Notes: a model not told the origin generated them from the sequence alone. Positions 45,801 to 55,225 are shown, counted from the stretch's first letter. The stretch: DNA of 64,000 nt from Porphyridium purpureum (GCA_008690995.1 VRMN01000001.1:5580001-5644000), one strand, 5' to 3'. Translations and numbers: made by a program.

Positions 45801-47443
45801 TGCCGCCGAAAACTGAGATCGAAATCTCGACATATTTGACGCCACGCCAGCGCTTGCTGTACAATGGTATTAAGCAGAACATTTCTGTTTCCGAGCTCTT
45901 GCGATCCCTCGGCGGCTTATCCCGAGAAGGTGGCGCGAATGGTGATAACTCGCGGCTGATGAACATTGTGATGCAATTGCGCAAGGTGTGTAACCACCCA
46001 GAGACCTTTGAGCGAAGACATACCATCACACCGTTTCAGTTCCAGGCGAGTCCTCCTCCCTCTTTCACGCCCCTGCCGCCGGCTATTTTGCTGTCGAGTC
46101 TGAGCCCCGTTGAGCTCGCCTTGCGCGTCAAGTTTGTTAGTCGCTCTACCATTCCGTTTGAGCTGCCTCGTGCCCTGATGGAGGACATGGTGTTTGAGCT
46201 GGGCACATGTCGCCACCATTATTTGCTGAAAAGGTTCAACGCGTGGTCGGCTGATTATTCACATGAGCGAATGTTCAAGCAGAAAGGGACTGAGCACCCG
46301 CAGAATGAGTGGCCGCATGGTCATGGCTACGCCCTGGCAAGGCTTGCAGGCGGATACTCGGTGGGCGAGTTTGCGAAGCTGATGAATACCGAAGACCGGT
46401 TATGGAACTGGCACGATGTAGAGTGCCCCATGTCCGAGACATTGGCTCGTTTGGTTGATGTGTATGGTGATGGCGATGAGCCTGACGCAGGTGATGCGAT
46501 TCGCGCGGTCCACCGGATGATTCCGCTGATCGGCAGATCACGCAGCACACATCCGGTGGTTTTGCCAGGTTTCGCGTCTCCCGCAGAGATTGTCGCGCGC
46601 CAGTCGCGCTTGCTTCGGACTGCACAAGTTTTCGTGCCGCCTGCAAGTGCTCCGCCAGTCGTTCCGCACTGCCCAGGCGCCGGAAGTCAAAGTATCCGCG
46701 ATCATACGCGCTTTAATGAGCGGTTTGCCTTCCCTGATCCGCCAGACCAGCGGTTCAGCGTGCGCACGTACGAAGAATACCGCGCCTTTTGGCAGGAATT
46801 GCTCGATCTTGGGTACGGCATGTTACCATTTTTCCCCGTTCAACTGCCGGATCCGGGGCGACTGATCGTAGATTCCGGTAAGATGCGAACGCTGGACGAA
46901 TTATTGAACAAGCTGAAAGCTGAAGGCCACAAGTGCCTCATCTACTCGCAGTTTGTGAAAGTGCTGGACATTCTGGAGGACTACTGTGTGAACGCTGGAC
47001 ACAAGCATTTGAGGTTGGATGGGCAGAGCGGGTTGCCTGATCGGCGCGACATGGTTGCGGACTGGCAGAGTAATCCAGAGCTGTTTGTTTTTCTTCTAAG
47101 CACGCGCGCCGGTGGTGTGGGCATTAATCTGACCGCAGCGGACACCGTGATTTTCTTCGACAGTGATTGGAATCCAACCGTGGATGCGCAGGCCATGGAT
47201 CGCGCGCATCGCCTCGGACAGGAGAGGCCTGTGACAGTGTACCGCCTCATTGCCAAGAACACGATTGAGGAGCGCATTCTGACACGAGCACGACAGAAGG
47301 ATCGCATTCACGATTTGGTCATCAAAGGGCAGGTGCAGGAAATTGAAACCGAGCAGGACACCGGGCCGTCGCTGACGGACGTTGCGCAGCTCTTGCTGGA
47401 CGAGGAGGACATTGGTATGAAGGCAATGCTCGAGCAAAAGTAG
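42842..47443 (+). CDS. INO80: INO80 chromatin-remodelling ATPase
   Basis: This 1533-residue Snf2 ATPase has an acidic and basic disordered N-terminus, then an Ala-rich coiled coil. The DBINO domain covers residues 482-606 (WKQIVRFEMPKVQRLRAG; KDVANFWKREDKER; FLLGQSEAFSSFLAKK). The Snf2 core has DEMGLGKTIQTISFLAYL (motif I), VLDEAQAIKNSSSQRWKSL, and TGTPLQNKLSELWSLLHFI. A long insert of about 280 residues then separates the lobes, the INO80-class hallmark. Lobe two has YSQFVKVLDILEDY, LLSTRAGGVGINLTAADT and DRAHRLGQERPVTVYRL. It slides nucleosomes and edits H2A.Z in the nucleus. The ATG at 42842 was used. Confidence 0.95.
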   Translation: MGTDAQEHRANGKSDGAKPVAYAQETGAIAAAAQRDGHVARVGTKGVAGESGRRHGLDHDRDRTHGQDPGDADEPAESASPHSQSSNASSPSDRHTRPLKKMCLEKSAPSRAQREDAERDEHTHDPSKDASANGVDSESIVLDTSSEQEEQDSCSAPEPDSRLPPASYEFDAAPAPPLKVSGIALMYTQPLSRVRALVRTQYAPTLWSRALPIAIVQDDDPLDEEHITLRGVKMVVPGLFEDDERYQNIEKEIERAEVRNRGATKRLSKYKTIGGELGSISVRKRPGHRGHRRFDSNPVEYGPSKSGRYDAEDAHGGFAKTASASKHKHDSLHVSSGKLSKRPKKPVSRLVESSLLTSKSSGHKFKRGAGSSSAATSAAKAAAAAAAAAASVAAAAVADSEKLMAAAKEEKRDAEDAGAGAGTLKKSTRRSGGNSKLERAAAAAAARAAAAEAAAIAAAQKAAEAAEKAAEREEAKQRRDAEKRLKAMWKQIVRFEMPKVQRLRAGQNGLMFRTVRSRSLHASREARKNAVTTVRVADQAAARSKKLLKDVANFWKREDKERTEKKRRELAELENVRRKEEEEREAQRQKNKLRFLLGQSEAFSSFLAKKNEATIAAIGSSAVEKAAQVRAGVTGDEDDEELQRKAEEGAAALVAQHKARLEEFDAISRQKRLASETAKGNLLAVTGTGAERPATEAEADAAAGVTHNGVSAVGGKACDLSATGEDARAILDKAQEGIKQPTRLIAKMKSYQLKGLAWLVSLYDQGINGILADEMGLGKTIQTISFLAYLTETENNWGPFLVVTPKATLHNWQQELAKFCPDLKCLPYWGNKNDRLELRKVWSAKRMYRQDSEFHVCVTSYEILVVDEKHFSRVKWQYLVLDEAQAIKNSSSQRWKSLLSFPCRNRLLLTGTPLQNKLSELWSLLHFIMPTIFDSQTEFADWFAKDIEGHAAQSAGARLDATTIARLRTLLDPFMLRRVKKDVENEMPPKTEIEISTYLTPRQRLLYNGIKQNISVSELLRSLGGLSREGGANGDNSRLMNIVMQLRKVCNHPETFERRHTITPFQFQASPPPSFTPLPPAILLSSLSPVELALRVKFVSRSTIPFELPRALMEDMVFELGTCRHHYLLKRFNAWSADYSHERMFKQKGTEHPQNEWPHGHGYALARLAGGYSVGEFAKLMNTEDRLWNWHDVECPMSETLARLVDVYGDGDEPDAGDAIRAVHRMIPLIGRSRSTHPVVLPGFASPAEIVARQSRLLRTAQVFVPPASAPPVVPHCPGAGSQSIRDHTRFNERFAFPDPPDQRFSVRTYEEYRAFWQELLDLGYGMLPFFPVQLPDPGRLIVDSGKMRTLDELLNKLKAEGHKCLIYSQFVKVLDILEDYCVNAGHKHLRLDGQSGLPDRRDMVADWQSNPELFVFLLSTRAGGVGINLTAADTVIFFDSDWNPTVDAQAMDRAHRLGQERPVTVYRLIAKNTIEERILTRARQKDRIHDLVIKGQVQEIETEQDTGPSLTDVAQLLLDEEDIGMKAMLEQK

Positions 47444-47494
47444 GGAAATTCGATCAAAATTTGCTTGTTTGACAGCGCAACGCAAAACTTTTAA
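47444..47494. other. 51-bp convergent gap, INO80 / M16 protease
   Basis: The two stop codons are only 51 bp apart, so the two transcripts must overlap if either has a 3' UTR of normal length. AT-rich; no repeat. Confidence 0.5.
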
Positions 47495-49279
47495 TTAAAT
47501 CAGCCTACCTTCAGTCTTATTTGCTTCCGTGAAGACGGACGCGCACGCGCTTGAAACATCATCTTGCTCGATCGCCTCGAGCGCGCTGACCGCTCGGAAG
47601 GCGTCGAGCGGGTCGCCCAACAATACCGCATACTCTGCGAGCACGTTCGCCATGCTCTCGTTGCTTTGAAACGCGCCAAGCAAATTCAGCTTGGCGCCCT
47701 TCTTCACGCGTGCCAGCTCGTCGGCATTCACACGCACCGTGACGCTCATCAGCTGCTCGTCGATGGCTGCTGCAACGTCGCTGATGCTCTTGCCGACACC
47801 CGGCAGTGCATACGTGATGGCCAAGTTGTCGTACTTGTCTCCTGGGAATCCGATGCCGAACGCAGCTGTGAGCGCCAGCGCGTTGTCTTGCACAACGTTT
47901 TTGTACAAGCGTGACGTTCTTCCCCCGGACAAGACACCCGACGCGCACTGGAACGCGGTCGTGCGCGAGTCTGTCACTTTGGGCACATGGTATCCACAGG
48001 CATACCAAGGTTCGGCGTTCAGCTTGACCGAAAACTCCTTTTTTGCAGTCTGCGGGGCTTCTGGTGGCGGTGGGGGCACAAGCACGGCGTTTGAAGTCAA
48101 GTCGTTCGGGCCGTGCCATGAGCCAAAATATTGCTGTGCGAGCTGTCGGACCCGCGCGAGCTTGACATCCCCCACAATAACGAAGCACAACTTGTCAGGT
48201 GTGTATTTGCGCTCAAAGAATTCCCGAATATCGCGAGTTGACAGCGCCTGAATGTCCTGCTCAAACCCAATCACCGGTCGCCGATATGGGTGCGTGTCAA
48301 ATGCAGTCAAACAGAATTTTTCCAGGAAGGCGCCAATGGACGAGTTGTCCACGCGCAATTTGCGCTCTTCCAAGACTACTTGCTTCTCCTTGTTGAACTG
48401 TCGGAACACAGGATCCATGAAGCGCTGCGACTCGAGCGCAAACCACAGCTCGAGTTTGTTGCTGGGGAGATTGTAGAAATACTTTGTGGCGTCGATCGTG
48501 GTCGCAGCGTTCAAGCCTACTCCTCCTTCGTTCTGAATGATCTTGGAAAATTCGTTGGGTTCCACAAACGCATCCGCTTCTTCCTCGAGCACCAGAATTT
48601 TGCGCTCCGTCTCGTCCAAGCGTGTCTTCAAGCTTCGCTTGTTCTTTCCTGCGTTTGCAGCGTTGAGGGAAGACAATTCAGCAAGCATCGACGCGCGCTC
48701 AGCTTCCAAGGCGGTGAGCTGCTCCAACACGCGCTGCTCTTTCCCCCAGTCGCGTGTGCCGATGCTCGTTGTGCCCTTGAAGGCTAGATGCTCAAGGAAA
48801 TGCGCAGCGCCTGTTTTACCATCAGGCTCATCAACACCGCCGACATCCGCGTAAGACACGAATGACACTGTCGGCGCAACCGATCGCTCCAGCACAACGA
48901 ATCGCGCCCCGTTCGGAAGTACGAACGATTTGACCCGCGCTGCGATCGCCTCGAGCTCTTTCGGTATCGGCAACGCGGCCAGATAGCTGCCTGCTTTCGA
49001 ATCAATGCTCGGCGATTGCACAAAGAGCTCGCTGCCTTGTGCAGCCGCTTGCGATGCCCGAGGAAGCCATAGCGCAGTCGTCGCACACACGGCAGTTTGC
49101 AGAGCCGTTCTTCGTGTGACGAATGCTGACCCTCGCGGCTCTTCTGCCGAATCTCCCTCGTCATGCGCTGCCGACACCGACCCGGACAGGTTGTCATGGG
49201 CGGCTTTGCACGCAAGCAAATGCGCTTTGGCGTGCGGCGCCTGCAACAAGGCACCAACCGTAGGCACAAAGAGCGCCAT
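47495..49279 (-). CDS. Plastid M16 zinc metalloprotease, cyanobacterial type, Tat-targeted
   Basis: This 594-residue protein has a bipartite leader: MALFVPTVGALLQ as transit peptide, then VTRRTALQTAVCATTALWL ending ASQAAAQ, a twin-arginine thylakoid signal. The M16 core has the inverted zinc motif HFLEHLAFKG near residue 158 and the third ligand Glu in VVLEERKLRVDN. The helical insert EQLTALEAERASMLAELSS after the zinc site, and GGVGLNAATTIDATKYFYNLP, match cyanobacterial M16 proteins. The second M16C domain carries SGGRTSRLYKNVVQ. Probable lumen peptide-processing enzyme. A single M16 half-protein, so likely a homodimer. Confidence 0.92.
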   Translation of the reverse strand: MALFVPTVGALLQAPHAKAHLLACKAAHDNLSGSVSAAHDEGDSAEEPRGSAFVTRRTALQTAVCATTALWLPRASQAAAQGSELFVQSPSIDSKAGSYLAALPIPKELEAIAARVKSFVLPNGARFVVLERSVAPTVSFVSYADVGGVDEPDGKTGAAHFLEHLAFKGTTSIGTRDWGKEQRVLEQLTALEAERASMLAELSSLNAANAGKNKRSLKTRLDETERKILVLEEEADAFVEPNEFSKIIQNEGGVGLNAATTIDATKYFYNLPSNKLELWFALESQRFMDPVFRQFNKEKQVVLEERKLRVDNSSIGAFLEKFCLTAFDTHPYRRPVIGFEQDIQALSTRDIREFFERKYTPDKLCFVIVGDVKLARVRQLAQQYFGSWHGPNDLTSNAVLVPPPPPEAPQTAKKEFSVKLNAEPWYACGYHVPKVTDSRTTAFQCASGVLSGGRTSRLYKNVVQDNALALTAAFGIGFPGDKYDNLAITYALPGVGKSISDVAAAIDEQLMSVTVRVNADELARVKKGAKLNLLGAFQSNESMANVLAEYAVLLGDPLDAFRAVSALEAIEQDDVSSACASVFTEANKTEGRLI

Positions 49280-49477
49280 CACGAAGAGTTGGATTTCTTT
49301 CCTACTGGAAGACAAAAGAAGGAACACGTCGCGAGGCGAGCGCAGCAGCGGGAGCGTTACATTACCGTTTATAAAAATAGAGAGTGCGCATGAATGCGTC
49401 GCAAAGCGCGCGTGTCAAACTGGAGCTTCGATCACACATGCGCGGACACACACAAAACCAAAAAAAAAAAACCCCCA

Positions 49478-50263
49478 TTAGCTCATCACTTCTGCAACGT
49501 TGAGTGCCGATTCTTCTTGCAGTTCGATGCCAAAGGGCAAGAGCGAGACGCATGGACTGCCCGTGTAGTCTGCAATGCAGAGCACATCCTCGTCCGTGCC
49601 AAAGGCTCGACGCGCCGATTCAAGCACGCGCGCTCGGATTAGACAACTCTTCTTGGACGTGGCTGGGTCCTTGATCCAGAAGGAGTCGAGCTCTTGGTCG
49701 TAGCCATACACCATGATATAGTGTCCCAAAAATCCCGGGTAAAGCCGCTCGACGGCCGAGCTCGCCAGGCTCTGTGCGGACTTGCTGCAAATCTGGCAGG
49801 TCAGAAAGCGCTTATCCACCAGCACGATGAGGATACGACCGAGAGCGATACTGCTCTTGAACCATTCCAGCGACACTGCGCGCTCCTCCACACGCACTCC
49901 ATTTTTGGCGGCGGCGTCGAAGAGCGCCTGGACGCGTTCAGAGTCGGCGTCCAAGTGCTCCATGTAGAATGGCTGCTTTCGATACTCCTGTCTGACGCCC
50001 GCCTGCAAGGTGTAATACTTTAATTTGAGCCCCAGCGCGGCGAGCAAGTAGGCCACGTCGATCGTCCAGACGGAGGTTGTTTGGACGATGCTGCGCAGCG
50101 TGCGCGCGTCGATGCCGGCGTGCACGCGCCGAGCGCGCAACACCATTTCCGCGCATGCGAGTCCGCAGTCCCACGAGAACCGTTGTCTTACGTGGAAATC
50201 ATGCTTCCTGTTTGTGCGCACCAGCTCGCTCTTGATATACGCGCGCTGCTCTGACACAAACAT
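49478..50263 (-). CDS. GUCD1-like protein (guanylylate cyclase / C39-like fold)
   Basis: This 261-residue member of the GUCD1 family contains RQRFSWDCGLACAEMVLRA (papain-like Cys position), TTSVWTIDVAYLLAALG, QPFYMEHLDADSERVQALF, ILIVLVDKRFLTCQIC, GHYIMVYGYD (catalytic His position), WIKDPA and FGTDEDVL. The family is annotated as plant guanylyl cyclase-like, but its fold matches C39-type cysteine peptidases. Biochemical function is unresolved. A Cys-x-x-Cys (CQIC) is conserved with the human protein. The ATG at 50263 follows a Cys/Gly-rich open region that was excluded. Confidence 0.9.
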   Translation of the reverse strand: MFVSEQRAYIKSELVRTNRKHDFHVRQRFSWDCGLACAEMVLRARRVHAGIDARTLRSIVQTTSVWTIDVAYLLAALGLKLKYYTLQAGVRQEYRKQPFYMEHLDADSERVQALFDAAAKNGVRVEERAVSLEWFKSSIALGRILIVLVDKRFLTCQICSKSAQSLASSAVERLYPGFLGHYIMVYGYDQELDSFWIKDPATSKKSCLIRARVLESARRAFGTDEDVLCIADYTGSPCVSLLPFGIELQEESALNVAEVMS

Positions 50264-50890
50264 CGCCGTCCAGCCCACCGGTCCACACACACCTACCCAC
50301 CCACACACACACACTCACAAATACACACACTCACAACACTGTCCAAACCCACGCACTCACGGACACAACCACCACCACGGACACCACCACCACCACGGAC
50401 ACCACCACCACCTACGCGACTCTTTGTATCTCTCTCTGCGCGTGTGTACCGACTTGTCTGCCGTCGTACAGAGCGGCGGCACTGCAGATACCGCGCTGCT
50501 CAGTCCCACCAGTCCCACCACCACCACCACGACCAACTCCTCTATCCAACCGACACACACACACCGACACGCCTCCCACCCGCATCGCGTAGCCCACGCT
50601 TTGAATTCGGCGCGCAGCCGCTCCAACAAAAAGCCGAGCGCGGCACTGTACTTCCCGTACTTCCTGTACTTCCTCCCAACACCCGCTGTACCCAACTGTA
50701 CATGAAGGTACTGTGCTCAGCGGGAGTGGGATGGCAATGGAATGCGGATGACGGGAGTGCGCGCAGAGTTGCTGCGGGGGTGAGACTGGGGAGAGGAGGG
50801 GGAGAGAGAGAGAGAGGTATGGCGTGAAAGGCGCGGAGGCGGTCTGGGGAGAGGCGTGGAAAGGCGGGTGGGTGGGTAGGGCACGCAGCA
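50264..50890. promoter_or_regulatory. Divergent promoter GUCD1-like / SAP-Kelch-BTB gene, with simple repeats
   Basis: The side next to GUCD1 is CA-rich (50283-50340). A (CCA)n-GGA minisatellite follows at about 50356-50412. ACTGTAC lies at 50645-50651 and 50695-50701, and the second is followed by GTACTGT at 50708-50714. The plus-strand side is GA-rich before the ATG at 50891. Confidence 0.45.
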
Positions 50891-53800
50891 ATGAGCGCAA
50901 GCGAGCAGTCGCGGTCGGGGCGCTCGGCGGGCTCGCCCGGCGCGTCGCCGCAGGATGAGGTGGAGTCCGCGATGAATGGAAGCGAGGACGTGCATGATCG
51001 GCTTGTTCTGGACAGCGGCGGCTCCACTCCCGTGTATAGTGCTGAGCCCGCGCTTGCAAGTGACACGGCTCGGCTACAGAGATTCTCGTCCGCGTCCTCC
51101 CAGTCTGGCGAGGCCGCGCTCGACGGCGCTGCGCATAATGCGAGTACCGCGTCCGCCGCAGCACGCACAGACCGCATCCGGCGGAACTCCAGGGACCATA
51201 CGCCTATCGCACCGGCGCACACAACGGCCAGTAGACGACCCGCGGTAAACGTGCCAGCAGTGCGGGTTCCGAACACAAATAATGCTGGCGCTGTGGCACG
51301 TGCGGTGAGGTCACGCACTTCCGATGTAGCGAGGGGCAGTCGCGACAGACCGCCATCGGACCTGTCGCGGGATAGGCGGGGTGCGTACAGACGACCGGCG
51401 CAAGGCATAAGCAACTACGCCGGAGGAACGGCGGCGGACGCTGAAGATGTCGAGACGAACCGTCCCAACACCACTGGCGCTCTCCTCCCGCACCAAGGAC
51501 ACCAACAACCACAATCGCAGCTGCACAGAACTTGGGCTTCGATGAGCGAATCTCACGATAGTTCGCGCCGCTCGGCTCTCTCTGCCGACTCTGTGCACGA
51601 AGAGCAGGAGGAGGGCCAGGTCGCTGACGGCAATGTCGACGCCGGCATGGACATGAGCATGCAAGTCTCAAGTCCACGGAATATGCAAATCAGTATGAAC
51701 GCGGACAGCCCGTCTGGTATTCGACCTATGCAGTGGAGCGCAGGTACTGATACGAGGGCGCCAGGTGCGGCTGCGGATGGCGATGCACACGTCTTGACAG
51801 GAGGAACCAACGCACGGCAAAGCATTCTCAATTCATCCCGCTTTGCGACAGCAAGCTCAGCGGCCGGGCCCAGTGGTGGAGGTAGCGGTGTGAATCATCA
51901 TGGCGGAGGTGCGAGCGGAGGTGCCATGCGCCGGTCCTCACGGCCCAGTCAGAGTGCAACTGCAGTCGCCTCTGCACCAGGTGATGACCGCAATCGCGGT
52001 CTGTCGGCTGTTGGCACGGCATCTGGTCATGCTTCGATGCTGTCGCTCCCGGCGCATGCACAAAATATGCCGGATAATGCCGCCGGCGAAGCGAATGCGG
52101 CCGGAACCGTGGCACCAACGGAACAACATACGCACCATCGTCGGCGAAGCACAGACGAAGGAGCTGAGCCTGATCGTGAGCATTCGCGCAACAGTGCCGC
52201 GGACCGTTCATCTGGTGAGCCGGATGGTGAAAGTATTGCAGCTGGCGGCGGCCTGCGGTCACCCGATAGCTTTGAAAGGCGTGTGACAGTGATGGACGGA
52301 CCGACGCTGCTAGAGGAGCTGCGGAGGCGCCGCTTGAGTACGGCAGGCGAGCGTGGACAGTGGATTGAGCGGCTTCAGCAGGCGCACCGTGCGTTCGCTG
52401 TAGCGAGGCGCCGTCCCAAACCACAGCACGTTTACACGTACCGTGAGTATGTCTGGACCGAAGCTGCGCCGGCGTGGCGCGCGTGTCCTCGTGCCAGTAT
52501 CACGCAGGACGTTCCCGGTACGGGCAGCGCTCACGGTGGCCGCGCGCCGAAGCGACGCAGCGTCGAAATGGGCCGCGCGGGCCACTGTATGGTCGCACGC
52601 GGCTCGCGCATCTATGTATTTGGTGGTGTCACCGAGATTGATCCGCGCAGCACGAGCACCAGTAACGCGCAGAGTACTTCCACGCACATACACACCAACA
52701 CCGTTCTTATGTACGACCTGGAGAGCTGCGCCTGGCGCGTATACTGGAGTGAGGCGTCGCACGGCGGCGGCGACAACGAAGTCGCGGGTATTGATCTCAC
52801 TTTGAACTCGATGGTTGAGCTCGACCATAGGATGCAGAGTGCTGCGACTGCGACTGGTGTCGCGACTACTTCTGCTGCGGCAGCAGGACCTCATCACGGA
52901 CGGCATCATGGTGGCGGAAATGGTATCGAGACTGCGCGAGCCGCAGCGACTGGGCGGGCGAATATGAACACGCAGAGCGAGTACCCTGCGGCGGGCAACG
53001 CAGGCGTGCCCGTTGCACGTCCGTCGGCACGACCGGCACCGGTGCCACGGCGTCACGCCTCGATGGTGGAGTTTTCGGGGCACCTCGTGGTTTACGGCGG
53101 CTTTGATGCCCAGGACAATGTCCTGGGTGACATGTGGATGTTCAGCCTGCTGACGAAAAAGTGGAAACAGGTGACCTTTTCGTCGCGCACGGCGCCTGCG
53201 GCGCGGGCTGAACACGTTGCCGTGGAGCACGAGGGCAAGATGGTGGTGTTTGGCGGCTACTGTGGCAAGCGCAAGCTGAACGACACGCACATTTTTGATT
53301 TCATCACGTCTGAGTGGCGCAAGTTACGCAGCAGTGGTGCGAGCGGAACCGGCAACACGCCAGCAGCAATGATGAATCAAGTGCCGAGCCGCCGTTGCAA
53401 GCACTCTGCCGTGCTGCACAACGGTAAGATGTACGTGCTGGGTGGGTTCCAGTACTCACACGGCGACAACTTTGCGCGCACAGACATGTACGTGTTGGAC
53501 CTCGCCACCGAGACTTGGTCGGCTGCGTTTATGACGGGCCAAGTGCCCGTTGGGATCCAGGGCCATAAGGCGCTGGTTTGCGGGGACTCGATGTGGGTGG
53601 TGGGAGGCAAAATTCGAGGTACCGCGGCGGGTAGCAACATGCATGCGCATGATCTCGGGCTGGTCGGAGCTGACAATGTCAACCCCCCACACATGAGTGG
53701 CGGTGCTGGCAACGGAGCAGCTGCGCTGAACGTTTCGAGCGTGCTCAACCAGGACGCATACGAGTATCGCTTTGACATCAATAAGTGGTTTTGTGTGCAG

Positions 53801-54745
53801 ACCAGCAGCAGCGCTGAGTATGGCGGTGGTGGCGACGCGCGAGGGTCGCTCCTCGCGGGATCGGCATTGAATGCGAGTAGACCGGAGCCACGGCAGCTGC
53901 ACTCTGCCGTAAGCGTGGCTGCTGCCGGGCCGCACCCGCAGCAATGGAGTATCTTTGTATTTGGAGGCACGAACCGCGACAAGAATCGTATCTATTCGGA
54001 CATGTGGGAGCTGCACGGCTACAATGACAACTACTACGGATGCAGTCAGACTGGCGACACGAAGGCGCCTCTGTCAGTACGGCGCCGGGGCGGCGCAGGA
54101 CTATGGCCGCGCGCCGGTGAGACTTGCGACATGTGCTCCAACTTTAATGAGCTGTATGGAAAGCCACTGTTTTCAGATGTCACATTTGTGGTGGAAGGCA
54201 AGCGTTTCCCAGCGCATCGCGCCGTGCTTTACGCCAAGTCGCGCTACTTTCACAACATGTTCTCGTCCAACATGCGCGAGGCCGGCGCATTTCAGCGTGA
54301 GATCGAAATCGCAGGCGTTTCTGCGCGTGTGTTTGAAATCCTGCTGAAGTATGTGTATGGTTCGCAGGTCGATTGGGATACGCAGGACTGGCGACTTACT
54401 GCGGAAGTGATGACGACTTGCGATATGTATGGCCTGGACGGTTTGCGCGAGGTCTGTGAAAAGAGCGTTCAAGGTAGCGTCGAGGTCGCGAATGTGGCGT
54501 ACATTGTGCGCCTCGCGGAGGACTATCATCTCGAGCACCTCAAGTCCTTCTGCGTGGCGTACATCCTCACAAACTTTCGCGAAGTGATCGAGTCGGACGC
54601 GTGGCGCGAACTGCTCGCCAACGATCCTACCGGCCTACCGATGGAAATCCTGCGCAGCTTTGTAGACGGGCGGCCCGCGGCGATGCTATCCGGCGGCGGG
54701 AATAGCAGTCCTGTCTGTAGATTTGAAGCCGAGCGCAGGAGGTAA
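50891..54745 (+). CDS. SAP - Kelch-repeat - BTB domain protein
   Basis: This 1284-residue protein has about 460 N-terminal residues that are disordered and Ser/Arg/Ala-rich. Near residues 475-500, LLEELRRRRLSTAGERGQWI followed by ERLQQAHRA fits a SAP DNA-binding helix pair. Kelch blades follow (about 566-1045): IYVFGGVTE, HASMVEFSGHLVVYGGF, KMVVFGGYCGKRKLND, KHSAVLHNGKMYVLGGFQY, SMWVVGGK and IFVFGGTNRDKNRIYSDMW. A BTB domain covers about 1095-1195: LFSDVTFVVEGKRFPAHRAVL and FEILLKYVYG. A BACK-like tail completes it. Kelch-BTB proteins are CUL3 substrate adaptors. The order Kelch then BTB is as in LZTR1; the SAP addition is unusual. Confidence 0.9.
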   Translation: MSASEQSRSGRSAGSPGASPQDEVESAMNGSEDVHDRLVLDSGGSTPVYSAEPALASDTARLQRFSSASSQSGEAALDGAAHNASTASAAARTDRIRRNSRDHTPIAPAHTTASRRPAVNVPAVRVPNTNNAGAVARAVRSRTSDVARGSRDRPPSDLSRDRRGAYRRPAQGISNYAGGTAADAEDVETNRPNTTGALLPHQGHQQPQSQLHRTWASMSESHDSSRRSALSADSVHEEQEEGQVADGNVDAGMDMSMQVSSPRNMQISMNADSPSGIRPMQWSAGTDTRAPGAAADGDAHVLTGGTNARQSILNSSRFATASSAAGPSGGGSGVNHHGGGASGGAMRRSSRPSQSATAVASAPGDDRNRGLSAVGTASGHASMLSLPAHAQNMPDNAAGEANAAGTVAPTEQHTHHRRRSTDEGAEPDREHSRNSAADRSSGEPDGESIAAGGGLRSPDSFERRVTVMDGPTLLEELRRRRLSTAGERGQWIERLQQAHRAFAVARRRPKPQHVYTYREYVWTEAAPAWRACPRASITQDVPGTGSAHGGRAPKRRSVEMGRAGHCMVARGSRIYVFGGVTEIDPRSTSTSNAQSTSTHIHTNTVLMYDLESCAWRVYWSEASHGGGDNEVAGIDLTLNSMVELDHRMQSAATATGVATTSAAAAGPHHGRHHGGGNGIETARAAATGRANMNTQSEYPAAGNAGVPVARPSARPAPVPRRHASMVEFSGHLVVYGGFDAQDNVLGDMWMFSLLTKKWKQVTFSSRTAPAARAEHVAVEHEGKMVVFGGYCGKRKLNDTHIFDFITSEWRKLRSSGASGTGNTPAAMMNQVPSRRCKHSAVLHNGKMYVLGGFQYSHGDNFARTDMYVLDLATETWSAAFMTGQVPVGIQGHKALVCGDSMWVVGGKIRGTAAGSNMHAHDLGLVGADNVNPPHMSGGAGNGAAALNVSSVLNQDAYEYRFDINKWFCVQTSSSAEYGGGGDARGSLLAGSALNASRPEPRQLHSAVSVAAAGPHPQQWSIFVFGGTNRDKNRIYSDMWELHGYNDNYYGCSQTGDTKAPLSVRRRGGAGLWPRAGETCDMCSNFNELYGKPLFSDVTFVVEGKRFPAHRAVLYAKSRYFHNMFSSNMREAGAFQREIEIAGVSARVFEILLKYVYGSQVDWDTQDWRLTAEVMTTCDMYGLDGLREVCEKSVQGSVEVANVAYIVRLAEDYHLEHLKSFCVAYILTNFREVIESDAWRELLANDPTGLPMEILRSFVDGRPAAMLSGGGNSSPVCRFEAERRR

Positions 54746-55225
54746 GAACGTACAAGGCTGGTATCTCTGGGGGGGAGCAACGCCTTCACCGCGCATTTCA
54801 GCCACCTGGCACGCAGCGCGAGCTGCGCCGCAACGCACCGGCCTGAACGCGGATGGGAGCCTGTCCCGCGCCTTGCTGTTTGCGGCTCACAGCTGCGCAC
54901 GTCCAACACGCGCCTCTGATGTGTAAGCTGACTGGATTAAAGTACAGTGCGTTGTCCGTCCGTGCGTGCGTGCGTCGGTCCGACTTGTAAGCTGCGCCGA
55001 CCTCGCTGGAAACCCTAGTCAGGCGGCGCGCCACGCGCAGGCGTGCGGTGCGGGCGCTTTTAAAGCGGCGACCGTGAACGAGCGTGAGTGGAGAGCGTCG
55101 GGGTGCGCGGAGGGAAAGAGCGCGCCGAACGTGGAGGTGGAGAGACAGACAGCCAGACAGCCAGACAAGCAAGCGGAAGAGATTGCCTGGCGCCGCGGAA
55201 GGGTTGCTCGAGCAGCGCGCGCGAG
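54746..55225 (+). promoter_or_regulatory. Upstream gap of the PRELI gene
   Basis: This 480-bp gap lies between tandem plus-strand genes. GTACAGT at 54942-54948 occurs in the context AAAGTACAGTGCG, identical over 13 bases to 4562-4574 upstream of FabZ. The rest is GC-rich; a GTG-started extension of the PRELI frame here has no conserved content. Confidence 0.42.
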
